Origin: JAVXTH01 sp036641395 | GTDB lineage: Bacteria; Bacillota_I; Bacilli_A; Erysipelotrichales; Erysipelotrichaceae | Assembly (NCBI GenBank): GCA_036641395.1 | Contig: JAVWEY010000053.1 | Location: 1-6,805 of the forward strand | Length of the DNA: 6,805 bases | Direction: 5' to 3' | Shown: one piece after another, positions 1 to 5,446 of the stretch | Numbering within the stretch: position 1 is the first letter of the stretch | Layout of the letters: every line of letters starts with the position of its first letter | Notes under the pieces: generated by a model | Seen by the model: the letters and a program-made list of their open reading frames with translations, nothing else | Told to the model about the DNA's origin: nothing | The model's database searches: none | Program-made: the position numbers and the translations under genes

Positions 1-16
1 CAATTTCACTATTTCT

Positions 17-22
17 ATTATA
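17..22 (-). promoter_or_regulatory. Isolated TATAAT -10 box near left edge
   Basis: The minus strand reads GGCTATAATAG, a perfect -10 hexamer about 35 bases beyond the miaB-side terminator and pointing out of the window. No good -35 box is found 15-18 bases upstream (TGTTCT is the 17-bp candidate). It may drive a gene beyond the left edge. In such AT-rich DNA a lone TATAAT can also be chance. Confidence 0.3.
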
Positions 23-54
23 GCCTAAATGAAGTAAAAAGAACATAAAAAAGT

Positions 55-81
55 TAAAAACTCGCCTTGAATCAAGCGAGT
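55..81 (-). terminator. Rho-independent terminator at the left end
   Basis: On the minus strand ACTCG (81-77) pairs with CGAGT (64-60), and CTTG (76-73) pairs with CAAG (69-66). There is a one-base bulge at 65 and a 3-base loop at 70-72. TTTTT follows directly (60-56), then AAC and a second T run. The plus-strand side lacks an immediate T run, so it is read as minus-strand. It lies about 200 bases past the miaB stop, so it ends either a long miaB 3' tail or a separate small transcript. Confidence 0.75.
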
Positions 82-285
82 CAATCTTCTTTTTAGAAAT
101 ATCATGATGATTGATAGAAATTGTATAGTAACAGTAAATCTTTTCACTTATTTAACGTTAAGAAAAAAGAATTGAAACTTATCATCATCAGATAAACACT
201 TATGCCTAAATTGAATCTATTATCTTTTCTATTGTATATGTGAATAGGATTATATTATCTTAATTTACTAAAATAGTCCAAGTTA
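82..285. other. 204-base gene-free stretch after miaB
   Basis: No convincing coding region was found on either strand; the minus-strand frames give only short peptides without ribosome binding sites. The stretch is AT-rich. On the minus strand it holds a TATAAT at 254-249 with no matched -35 box. With the terminator at 55-81 it is either the 3' untranslated tail of miaB or room for a small RNA of roughly 180 bases. The sequence alone does not decide. Confidence 0.5.
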
Positions 286-1722
286 TTATAATTCTTCTCC
301 ATCTAATGACCATGTTTTCGTGTCAACAATTTTTACTTTCACAAGATCTCCACATAATGCTTTATTTGCTTTGAAGTTAACTAGTTTATTTGTTTGTGTA
401 TAACCAGCAAAAATCGAATCTTTTTTCTTACTAGGTCCATCTACTAAAACTTCCACAATTTGATTACGATAAGCTTCATTCTTAATATGAGCATAATGGT
501 TCGTCACTTCATTAAGACGCTGTAAACGTTCTTGTTTCACTTCCATTGAAACATTATCTATCATTTTCGCAGCAGGTGTACCAACTCTAGGTGAATAAAT
601 GAAAGTAAATGCATTATCAAATTGGCAATAATTTACAATATCTAAAGTATGTTGAAATTGTTCTTCACTTTCATTTGGAAAGCCGACGATAATATCCGTA
701 GAAAATGCACAGTTTTTAATACTTGATTTTAATTTATCAAATAATAATTTATACTGCGTACTATTATATCTTCTTCCCATGATTTTCAACATTTCATCAT
801 CACCAGATTGTACAGGTAAATGAATGAAAGGCATAATATTATCATATTTCGCAATAATCTGAATCATTTCATCACTGAAATCCCAAGGATGTGAAGTCAT
901 AAAACGTATTCTTGGAATATCCATTTTTGCAACATCTTCAAGTAAAGAGGCAAATCCTCCTTCTATTTCAATGTCTTTTCCATATGCATTAACATTTTGT
1001 CCTAATAAAGTTACTTCTTTAAAGCCTTCTTTAATTAAAACCCGTATTTCATCTAAAATATCTTCTTTTCTTCTTGAACGTTCTTTCCCTCTTGTATAAG
1101 GAACAATACAATAAGTACAAAACTTATCACAACCATACATAATATTTACCCATGCTTTATGATTACCAAAACGTCGTACCGGAAGGTTTTCTACAACTTC
1201 CCCTTCCTTTGAAAAGACTTCAATACTCTTTTCTTTTTTAACCATTGCTTGTTGAAGCAAATATGGTAAGCGATGAATATTATGAGTTCCAAATATTAAA
1301 TCTACATGTTTATATTTCTTCAAGATAGTTGAAATTACTTCTTCTTCTTGAGCCATACAACCGCATAATCCAAAAACAATATCTGGATTTGTTCTTTGTA
1401 AACGTTTTAAAGAACCTAATTCACCTAAAACTTTATCTTCGGCATTCCCACGAATTGCACATGTATTCATCAAAATTAAATCAGCTTGTTGAGGATGATC
1501 CACAGCCACAAATTGCATTTGTTCTAAAATACCAGCAATTGTTTCTGAATCTCTTTGATTCGCCTGACAGCCATAAGTTCTTAAATAATATTTCTTACCT
1601 TTACCAATTGTTTGCATTTCAAAAGGAATTGAAAATAAATTATCCTCAATTGTACTTTTATTCTTAGTTCTTGTTTTCGCATCCTTTAATGATGGTAAAG
1701 CCCATCCTGGTTGTTGTTTCAT
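286..1722 (-). CDS. miaB: tRNA-2-methylthio-N6-dimethylallyladenosine synthase (MiaB)
   Basis: This radical SAM enzyme adds a methylthio group to i6A at position 37 of tRNAs reading UNN codons, giving ms2i6A; it acts in the cytoplasm. At 478 residues it has a normal length for Firmicute MiaB with its extended N-terminus. The order is a lead of about 45 residues, then the N-terminal methylthiotransferase domain with auxiliary cluster cysteines C52 (TYGCQAN), C88 (NTCAIRGNAEDKV) and C122 (CGCMAQ). The radical SAM core follows with C198, C202 and C205 in GCDKFCTYC, and a C-terminal TRAM RNA-binding domain covers about residues 415-478. All six cluster ligands are present. NTC-A-IRGNAEDKV and the TRAM ending favour MiaB over RimO or MtaB. 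The ATG at 1722 has GGAGGT (1733-1728) five bases upstream. The gene lies 72 bases after the ferredoxin stop and beyond that gene's terminator, so it probably has its own promoter or relies on read-through. Confidence 0.97.
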   Translation of the reverse strand: MKQQPGWALPSLKDAKTRTKNKSTIEDNLFSIPFEMQTIGKGKKYYLRTYGCQANQRDSETIAGILEQMQFVAVDHPQQADLILMNTCAIRGNAEDKVLGELGSLKRLQRTNPDIVFGLCGCMAQEEEVISTILKKYKHVDLIFGTHNIHRLPYLLQQAMVKKEKSIEVFSKEGEVVENLPVRRFGNHKAWVNIMYGCDKFCTYCIVPYTRGKERSRRKEDILDEIRVLIKEGFKEVTLLGQNVNAYGKDIEIEGGFASLLEDVAKMDIPRIRFMTSHPWDFSDEMIQIIAKYDNIMPFIHLPVQSGDDEMLKIMGRRYNSTQYKLLFDKLKSSIKNCAFSTDIIVGFPNESEEQFQHTLDIVNYCQFDNAFTFIYSPRVGTPAAKMIDNVSMEVKQERLQRLNEVTNHYAHIKNEAYRNQIVEVLVDGPSKKKDSIFAGYTQTNKLVNFKANKALCGDLVKVKIVDTKTWSLDGEEL

Positions 1723-1742
1723 TATGTACCTCCACTGTTCTA

Positions 1743-1772
1743 TATAAATATTTTCATATGATTAATTGTTAA
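1743..1772 (-). promoter_or_regulatory. Candidate miaB promoter
   Basis: The minus strand has TTAACA (1772-1767, 5 of 6 to consensus) and TTTATA (1748-1743), 18 bases apart. This would place the transcript start only a few bases before the miaB Shine-Dalgarno site. It begins inside the T run of the preceding terminator. The region is AT-rich and the -10 match is moderate, so this is a weak call. Confidence 0.3.
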
Positions 1773-1796
1773 AAAAAACCAAGCGCGGCTTGGTTT
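1771..1796 (-). terminator. Terminator of the ferredoxin gene
   Basis: A perfect 9-bp stem, AAACCAAGC (1796-1788 on the minus strand) with GCTTGGTTT (1784-1776), closes a 3-base loop at 1785-1787. The T run continues to 1771, giving eight Ts at 1778-1771. The hairpin overlaps the TAA stop of the ferredoxin gene (1797-1795). It separates the ferredoxin gene from miaB, though such terminators can be partial. Confidence 0.9.
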
Positions 1797-1968
1797 ATTG
1801 AGAAATAGCTTCAACTGGACATGTTGCAAGACATGATCCACAATCGATACAACTTCCCTCATCACAAACGGATTTGTTATCACCGTCCATTGATAAAGCT
1901 CCAACTGGACATACTCCAACGCATGCTCCACATCCGATACAAGTATCTGCATTAATAGTAACTGGCAT
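1795..1968 (-). CDS. 2[4Fe-4S] ferredoxin, 57 residues
   Basis: A small soluble electron carrier of the clostridial 8Fe-8S type. The protein begins MPVTINADTCIGCGACVGVC. The two cluster motifs are C10-x2-C13-x2-C16-x3-C20-P and C40-x2-C43-x2-C46-x3-C50-P, the classic internal duplication, and the length is typical. A ninth cysteine, C35, lies in the linker before the second motif. The ATG at 1968 follows AAAAAAGGAGG with GGAGG at 1981-1977 and 8 bases of spacing, which is ideal. A good promoter lies upstream and a strong terminator overlaps the stop. A slightly longer open frame on the same strand (1740-1952) is out of frame and lacks this ribosome binding site. In anaerobes such ferredoxins serve pyruvate:ferredoxin oxidoreductase, hydrogenases and radical SAM enzymes; the partner here is unknown, and adjacency to miaB makes a link plausible but unproven. 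Confidence 0.95.
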   Translation of the reverse strand: MPVTINADTCIGCGACVGVCPVGALSMDGDNKSVCDEGSCIDCGSCLATCPVEAISQ

Positions 1969-1997
1969 TTTATATTCCTCCTTTTTTGACTGTATTC

Positions 1998-2026
1998 ATT
2001 ATATATGAAGACAATCCAAAAGTAAA
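1998..2026 (-). promoter_or_regulatory. Ferredoxin gene promoter
   Basis: The minus strand shows TTTACT (2026-2021, 4 of 6 to consensus), a 17-base spacer and a perfect TATAAT (2003-1998). The start of transcription would fall near 1991, leaving a leader of about 20 bases that carries the AAGGAGG ribosome binding site. No operator or attenuator is seen. Confidence 0.6.
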
Positions 2027-2117
2027 TAAATATCGACTAAGTGTAACTATTTAAAGTATCCTTTAAACTATTGGGTGTTTACCTAAGCCAAAGTAAAATT
2101 TTTACATAGTTTAAATT

Positions 2118-2133
2118 AGGGGGTGAAAGCATC
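2118..2133 (+). promoter_or_regulatory. Shine-Dalgarno site and candidate AUC start
   Basis: AGGGGGTGA (2118-2126) differs by one base from AGGAGGTGA, the full complement of the 16S tail. Seven bases after AGGGGG lies ATC (2131-2133), in frame with the downstream gene. No ATG, GTG or TTG occurs in frame between the upstream in-frame TAG (2107-2109) and the ATG at 2149. That ATG is preceded only by the weaker GGAAG four bases away. The AUC codon is therefore a serious candidate start. Confidence 0.45.
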
Positions 2134-2148
2134 GCTAGTGGAAGAGTA

Positions 2149-2454
2149 ATGTTTCAAATCTTTGATTTAGACTCTAATAGACCCTTGCAGCATGCCATGA
2201 TTCGCATTTACCATAAAAAGGATCAACTTTTAGTCTATGAAGATTATATTAAGAGTAATCAAGATGGTGCCAGTGAAATAATCCCTTTATTTGTTGAACC
2301 TACTTTAAATGATGAAAATACAACGAATCATTATTTAACTTATTTGATAGATATTCATCTTGCTGGTTATCACTCCATTATCGCTAAACCTTTTCATCTA
2401 TTTGTAAACGAAACATGTTATCTTCCGATTCATATAAAAAAAGTGCATTTATGA
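2149..2454 (+). CDS. Single beta-sandwich-like domain protein, unknown function
   Basis: This is the only plus-strand gene. It has 101 residues from the ATG, or 107 if translation begins at the better-placed AUC at 2131 (adding M-A-S-G-R-V). The pattern is alternating beta-strands: GRVMFQIFDLDSNRPLQHA, then VRIY-like MIRIYHKK, a D-G turn (NQDGAS), PLF, YLTYLIDIHLAGYHSIIAKP, and a last strand LPIHI. From memory this resembles the N-terminal carboxypeptidase-regulatory or prealbumin-like domain of clostridial peptidoglycan-binding proteins, where it precedes the cell-wall domain. Here the protein ends straight after the domain, so any binding function would rest on this module alone. There is no signal peptide and no membrane segment. 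The gene is divergent from the ferredoxin gene and convergent with the XRE gene; its TGA stop lies in the loop of a shared terminator. No convincing promoter was found in 2030-2117. The gene is probably real; its function is unassigned. Confidence 0.7.
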   Translation: MFQIFDLDSNRPLQHAMIRIYHKKDQLLVYEDYIKSNQDGASEIIPLFVEPTLNDENTTNHYLTYLIDIHLAGYHSIIAKPFHLFVNETCYLPIHIKKVHL

Positions 2455-2465
2455 TATGCACTTTT
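2435..2465. terminator. Bidirectional terminator between convergent genes
   Basis: A perfect 10-bp stem, AAAAGTGCAT (2439-2448) with ATGCACTTTT (2456-2465), closes a 7-base loop. On the minus strand the T run continues (2441-2435), making it strong for the XRE gene. On the plus strand it ends CTTTTATT, a weaker tail, for the 2149-2454 gene. The plus-strand stop (2452-2454) is in the loop and the minus-strand stop (2466-2464) touches the stem. One hairpin therefore serves both genes with only nine bases between their ends. Confidence 0.88.
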
Positions 2466-2802
2466 ATTCCATTGCAACAATTAACAATGCCTTAATTGCT
2501 TCAATCGTTTTTTGTCTATGCTTTGTTTCAATACTACGTAGTGAGTTAATTATAAAATATTCTTCTTGATTCATAATATAATGATAATTACTTGCTTCAA
2601 AATAGAATTCTAAACCCATATTTAATTCATTTGATATACGCATTGCATCATTTACGCTCATATCCCTTTTCCCATTAATATATAACGATAAGGTACTCTG
2701 TTGTATATTTACCTTTTTTGCAAGCATAACTTGTGTAATTTCTAATTCTTGCATCTTCCGTAGTATCATTATTCCTAATTCCTTTGAGTAATTTTGATCC
2801 AT
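2464..2802 (-). CDS. XRE-family helix-turn-helix transcriptional regulator
   Basis: A cytoplasmic DNA-binding protein of 112 residues. The Cro/C1-type HTH spans about residues 10-65: helix 2 is in TQVMLAKKVNI and the recognition helix in QQSTLSLYINGKRDMS, with the usual LA-KK and S-L-S-Y-ING-R pattern. The C-terminal part (80-110, NQEEYFIINSLRSIETKHRQ) is helical and resembles the dimerising tail of many small XRE regulators. The ATG at 2802 is preceded by AAGGTAGG about eight bases upstream. A promoter (TTGATA, 17 bases, TATTAT) and an inverted repeat over its -35 box lie just upstream, which suggests autoregulation. The gene follows the DUF2779 gene on the same strand but beyond its terminator. 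It could be a housekeeping or phage-derived regulator; the target is not shown by sequence apart from the candidate operator. Confidence 0.9.
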   Translation of the reverse strand: MDQNYSKELGIMILRKMQELEITQVMLAKKVNIQQSTLSLYINGKRDMSVNDAMRISNELNMGLEFYFEASNYHYIMNQEEYFIINSLRSIETKHRQKTIEAIKALLIVAME

Positions 2803-2832
2803 TTTAACTACCTACCTTAGAATATACTATAG

Positions 2833-2857
2833 TTGATGTTAATAAATAACTAATCAA
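2833..2857 (-). repeat. Imperfect hairpin in the XRE gene leader
   Basis: In the expected 5' leader of the XRE gene, TTGAT and GTTA on the minus strand pair with TAAC and ATCAA. This gives a 9-bp stem with a two-base bulge and a five-base loop. All but two pairs are A-T, so it is weak as RNA. It could instead be an operator half-site pair, because TTGAT also occurs in the inverted repeat upstream. Low certainty. Confidence 0.3.
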
Positions 2858-2884
2858 TTATATTATATCGAAATAATAACACTT

Positions 2885-2913
2885 ATAATATGCATATAAT
2901 TATTCCATATCAA
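2885..2913 (-). promoter_or_regulatory. XRE gene promoter
   Basis: The minus strand has TTGATA (2913-2908), a 17-base spacer and TATTAT (2890-2885), each 5 of 6 to sigma-A consensus. Transcription would start near 2878, giving a leader of about 75 bases. The -35 box lies within the left arm of an inverted repeat, so a protein bound there would block RNA polymerase. Confidence 0.6.
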
Positions 2914-2935
2914 TATAATTATTCCGTATTGATAT
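2894..2935. promoter_or_regulatory. Operator-like tandem and inverted repeats
   Basis: Two direct copies of ATATAATTATTCC lie at 2894-2906 and 2913-2925, a 19-base period. Overlapping them is a perfect 9-bp inverted repeat, ATATCAATA at 2907-2915 with TATTGATAT at 2927-2935, separated by 11 bases. The left arm covers the -35 box of the XRE promoter. The layout fits a dimeric regulator binding two sites on one face of the helix, most simply the XRE protein itself. AT-richness raises the chance of accidental repeats, but exact 13- and 9-base matches within 42 bases are notable. Confidence 0.55.
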
Positions 2936-2941
2936 AAATAC

Positions 2942-2978
2942 AATAAAACCACAATTAAATTGAAACTGTGGTTTTATT
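2942..2978 (-). terminator. Terminator of the DUF2779 gene
   Basis: A perfect 12-bp stem, AATAAAACCACA (2942-2953) with TGTGGTTTTATT (2967-2978), closes a 13-base loop. On the minus strand the 3' arm ends GGTTTTATT and continues GTATTTATA, a T-rich though interrupted tail. The DUF2779 stop codon (2957-2955) lies in the loop, and the last codons form one arm. Confidence 0.75.
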
Positions 2979-4427
2979 TAAAATATCAAGAATTGCATGG
3001 TAAACAATATATTCTGAATAAGTATCCATGGAACAGTACTCAAATAAATGCTTCTTTATTATTTTACTTTCTTCACAATCTAAATTATCTAATAAGCGCC
3101 AGTTTCTTACCGCATCCATACCATAAGATATATCTAAATCACTATAGCGATAATCTGAGAAAACACTTACTAATTTTTTTAAAGAATAAAGACCAGCCAT
3201 ACGTTCATCATATAAATTGCCACTACTAAATGGTAATGATAAATCAACCATTCTATCCCACACTTTTTTTAGTTCCTTCGCATATTTTGGAAATTGAATT
3301 GATAATTGTATTAAACGAAGCTTTTCAGCACCTTCCATATTAAATACTAAAATCGTTCCCTGCTTAGGGATATCATGAAGCAAATGTAAAATAAAATCTT
3401 CACGACAATCTTTTACACCTAAGTATTCATAATGTTGAAGTTCTTGATTTTCAACTTCAACATGTAAAGAATATTGAAACACTAAAACATCAAAAGGTTT
3501 CATTCCTTTATAGGGTGGATAGGCATAAGTTTCCCATTCAAAATCAAGATAAGAAATCGGTTCATGAATATGCTCATCAATCCATGCCTTCATCGCAAAG
3601 TAATCAAAAAACATACCATGATTACGAGCAGCCATGATTTGTGCATATTGATGTCGTGTACCTTCAATTAAATTTACGTCCGTATCAATAATCTCGTTGA
3701 TTCCCTGCTTCTTCATCTCACCTTTATGAGCTGATTGTACAAGGTTTAAAATAGAAGTATTACTGACCGGTTCAAAGCATGTATCAAAGTAACTGCATTT
3801 ATTGCCTCGTGTACAAGCGTTGCAACGTTTACTTTTTACTTCTTTTTTTAATAAAATGGTTTCCATTGCTTTTAAAATAGGATCAACATCCCGACTGTTT
3901 TTTTTAACTAATTCATCTATTCGATGATTTGCTTTGTTTTTATTATTATATAGATAACTACTAATAATTAATAACTTATCAACATCTAGTTCATCTTCTC
4001 TTACATATAATGCATTTAAATGAATCGCATATAAATTATGTATTTTAATACCAAGATGATTTAATACCCAACAAGTATCACTAATAGAAACTGCATAATG
4101 TTCTTTTGGCCAACAACTAGCATAGGTAAAATAGATATCCCAGCCGTCTTCTGATTTGCGCATAATTGGGCATTTAATCCTTAAATTATGATAAACAAAC
4201 CGTGCATTTATTAGCGTATCATAGTTTAATAAAGCATCCATAGCAAGCATACCATCATCGCCTACTTTTCCTTCAAAGTAATCAGTAATTGAAAGACGTT
4301 GCATGCTTAAAGAAACGATATTTTCATTAAAATATATATAAGGCAAAAATGTTAAAGGTTGATTTTGATGCAACCAAAACAATTTATTACATCGTTCAAA
4401 TTTTTGAATATCCGATATATGAAACAT
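2955..4427 (-). CDS. DUF2779-family nuclease-like protein with Cys cluster
   Basis: This 490-residue cytoplasmic protein matches, from memory, the DUF2779 family, which joins a RecB/Cas4-like part to an exonuclease-like domain. Seen here are an N-terminal C13 (FERCNKLFWL) and C202/C205/C211/C217 (CNACTRGNKCSYFDTC), a Cas4/AddB-style [4Fe-4S] ligand set with one cysteine spare. The C-terminal domain from about 290 carries YLDFEWET (D295, E297), VFNMEGAEK (361-369), RMVDL (D395), YSLKKL and YCSMDTYSEY (Y464-x3-D468), an arrangement like a DEDDy 3'-5' exonuclease. The RecB-type segment (76-145) is recognisable, but its usual D and E-x-K positions read IKCPIM and YFTYASCW, so that site looks dead. 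The start is the ATG at 4427, with GAGGTGG (4440-4434) six bases before it; the GTG at 4436 lies inside that site. It is third in a run after the ankyrin and WYL genes. Substrate and role are unknown; DNA repair or defence is inference. Confidence 0.82.
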   Translation of the reverse strand: MFHISDIQKFERCNKLFWLHQNQPLTFLPYIYFNENIVSLSMQRLSITDYFEGKVGDDGMLAMDALLNYDTLINARFVYHNLRIKCPIMRKSEDGWDIYFTYASCWPKEHYAVSISDTCWVLNHLGIKIHNLYAIHLNALYVREDELDVDKLLIISSYLYNNKNKANHRIDELVKKNSRDVDPILKAMETILLKKEVKSKRCNACTRGNKCSYFDTCFEPVSNTSILNLVQSAHKGEMKKQGINEIIDTDVNLIEGTRHQYAQIMAARNHGMFFDYFAMKAWIDEHIHEPISYLDFEWETYAYPPYKGMKPFDVLVFQYSLHVEVENQELQHYEYLGVKDCREDFILHLLHDIPKQGTILVFNMEGAEKLRLIQLSIQFPKYAKELKKVWDRMVDLSLPFSSGNLYDERMAGLYSLKKLVSVFSDYRYSDLDISYGMDAVRNWRLLDNLDCEESKIIKKHLFEYCSMDTYSEYIVYHAILDILNKTTVSI

Positions 4428-4442
4428 AGGTACCACCTCATC

Positions 4443-4466
4443 TTAACGCTTTAAATTATAACACAT
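4443..4466 (-). other. 7-codon mini-ORF with strong ribosome binding site
   Basis: Between the WYL and DUF2779 genes the minus strand has AAGGAGG (4479-4473), six bases, then ATG TGT TAT AAT TTA AAG CGT TAA, encoding MCYNLKR. The site is stronger than that of the DUF2779 gene itself, whose GAGGTGG begins two bases after the mini-ORF's stop codon. Translation of this peptide could deliver ribosomes to the next gene or act as a leader peptide. The same bases hold an extended -10 box. It may be a decayed start region. Confidence 0.35.
4455..4463 (-). promoter_or_regulatory. Extended -10 box before the DUF2779 gene
   Basis: The minus strand reads TGTTATAAT, a perfect extended -10 element (TGn-TATAAT), about 28 bases before the DUF2779 start codon. 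The hexamer 17 bases upstream is CTCCAA, a poor -35, but extended -10 promoters tolerate that. A transcript from here would omit most of the mini-ORF and give the DUF2779 gene its own expression, separate from the upstream genes. Confidence 0.4.
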
Positions 4467-4491
4467 GCAAGTCCTCCTTGGAGATAAATTA

Positions 4492-5433
4492 TTAATTATA
4501 ATTATTAACCATATTTTTAATAATTAATCCTAGTTCATTTTTTAATTGAACTGGCTGTTTCACAATCACTTGATCCCCTAAAGATAAGATAAAAGATATT
4601 GCATCTTTATGTCCTTCTATCACTGTTGTAAAATGTAATTGATTATCATCAACCCATTCCATTTTAGGATTTAAGCCAATCGATTGTTCACTTACTAAAC
4701 GCGCTGTTTGCCCTTTTATAATTAGATCAAGTTTGTAAATTTCATTCTTTACTAAACCACTCTTTCCAATATACTCATCACTCTTATAATCTTTGTCACG
4801 AGTAAAGAGTTGATTAGTGACGGTAAGTGATTGCATTCGTTCTTCACTAAACTTAAAGACACGATAGTCCTTTGCTTTTAAACTATAAGCAATTCCATAA
4901 TAAGCACCTTTATAATTTAAAATTTCATAAGGATGAATTCGAACTAAAGCTGCACTTTGAACTTGAATTGAGCGATAATATAATTCAATGACAAGATGAT
5001 TCTTTCTTGCTAATTGAAATTCATCAATCATTTTCCTTATTTTTTTACTTATTAATATTTCATTATTTAAATACGTTGGTTTTTCGTTTAAATCATCCTT
5101 CATACCCGCCACAACTTTATCCATTGCTTGATTAAAATGATCCAAATAGAGAAAATCTTTATGAGCATTTAAATATTCAATTGCCTCATGAATACTATTT
5201 TTTTCTGATTCAATAAAACAAGGGACATTAAGAAATTGATTCGCAGCGATTTTATATCCACCAAATCTACCTGGAATGATATCAATATAATAACCAGCAA
5301 CTTCTAATTCTTTACGATATTCTCCAATATTTCGAACATTTGTTTGTAAATAATCAGCTAGTTGATGACGGGTTAACACTCCTTTACTTTTAAGTAATTG
5401 TAACATTTTTAAGCACTGAGCCGTGCGATTCAT
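4492..5433 (-). CDS. WYL-domain transcriptional regulator (HTH-WYL-WCX)
   Basis: A 313-residue cytoplasmic transcription factor. Residues 5-62 form a winged HTH of the DeoR/HTH_11 type (LKMLQLLKSKGVLTRHQLAD, then VRNIGEYRKELE and a GRFGGY wing). The WYL domain covers about 145-210, with RIHPYEILNYKGAYYGIAY (165-183; the WYL signature is here as AYYG) and DYRVFKFSEERM. A C-terminal WCX-like extension runs from about 230 to the end. WYL domains are thought to sense ligands, possibly nucleotides or nucleic acid fragments, and such regulators often control stress, DNA-damage or defence genes. The ATG at 5433 has AAAGGAGG (5448-5441), and this site overlaps the stop of the ankyrin gene, so the two are probably translated from one message. 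There is no terminator before the DUF2779 gene 64 bases downstream. It likely regulates this cluster, but no operator is proven. Confidence 0.92.
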   Translation of the reverse strand: MNRTAQCLKMLQLLKSKGVLTRHQLADYLQTNVRNIGEYRKELEVAGYYIDIIPGRFGGYKIAANQFLNVPCFIESEKNSIHEAIEYLNAHKDFLYLDHFNQAMDKVVAGMKDDLNEKPTYLNNEILISKKIRKMIDEFQLARKNHLVIELYYRSIQVQSAALVRIHPYEILNYKGAYYGIAYSLKAKDYRVFKFSEERMQSLTVTNQLFTRDKDYKSDEYIGKSGLVKNEIYKLDLIIKGQTARLVSEQSIGLNPKMEWVDDNQLHFTTVIEGHKDAISFILSLGDQVIVKQPVQLKNELGLIIKNMVNNYN

Positions 5434-5446
5434 AAATTATCCTCCT

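Noticed and set aside
1329..1667. 112-codon plus-strand open frame inside miaB
   Set aside because: It is antisense to a clear MiaB, has a low-complexity leucine-rich translation and no ribosome binding site, so it is a shadow frame.
1740..1952. 70-codon minus-strand open frame
   Set aside because: Out of frame with, and overlapping, the ferredoxin gene; it lacks a ribosome binding site and cluster motifs.
2123..2149. Eight-codon GTG frame ending TAA that overlaps the ATG at 2149 (TAATG)
   Set aside because: A stop-start overlap would suggest coupling, but the GTG lies inside the Shine-Dalgarno sequence and has no site of its own, so it is unlikely to be translated.
2960..3229. 89-codon plus-strand open frame
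   Set aside because: Antisense to the DUF2779 gene's conserved C-terminal end; its translation resembles no family and it has no credible start site.
4485..4509. AT-only near-palindrome around the WYL stop codon (core AATTATAATT)
   Set aside because: No G or C pairs and no T run, so it would not act as a terminator; symmetric AT strings are expected by chance here.
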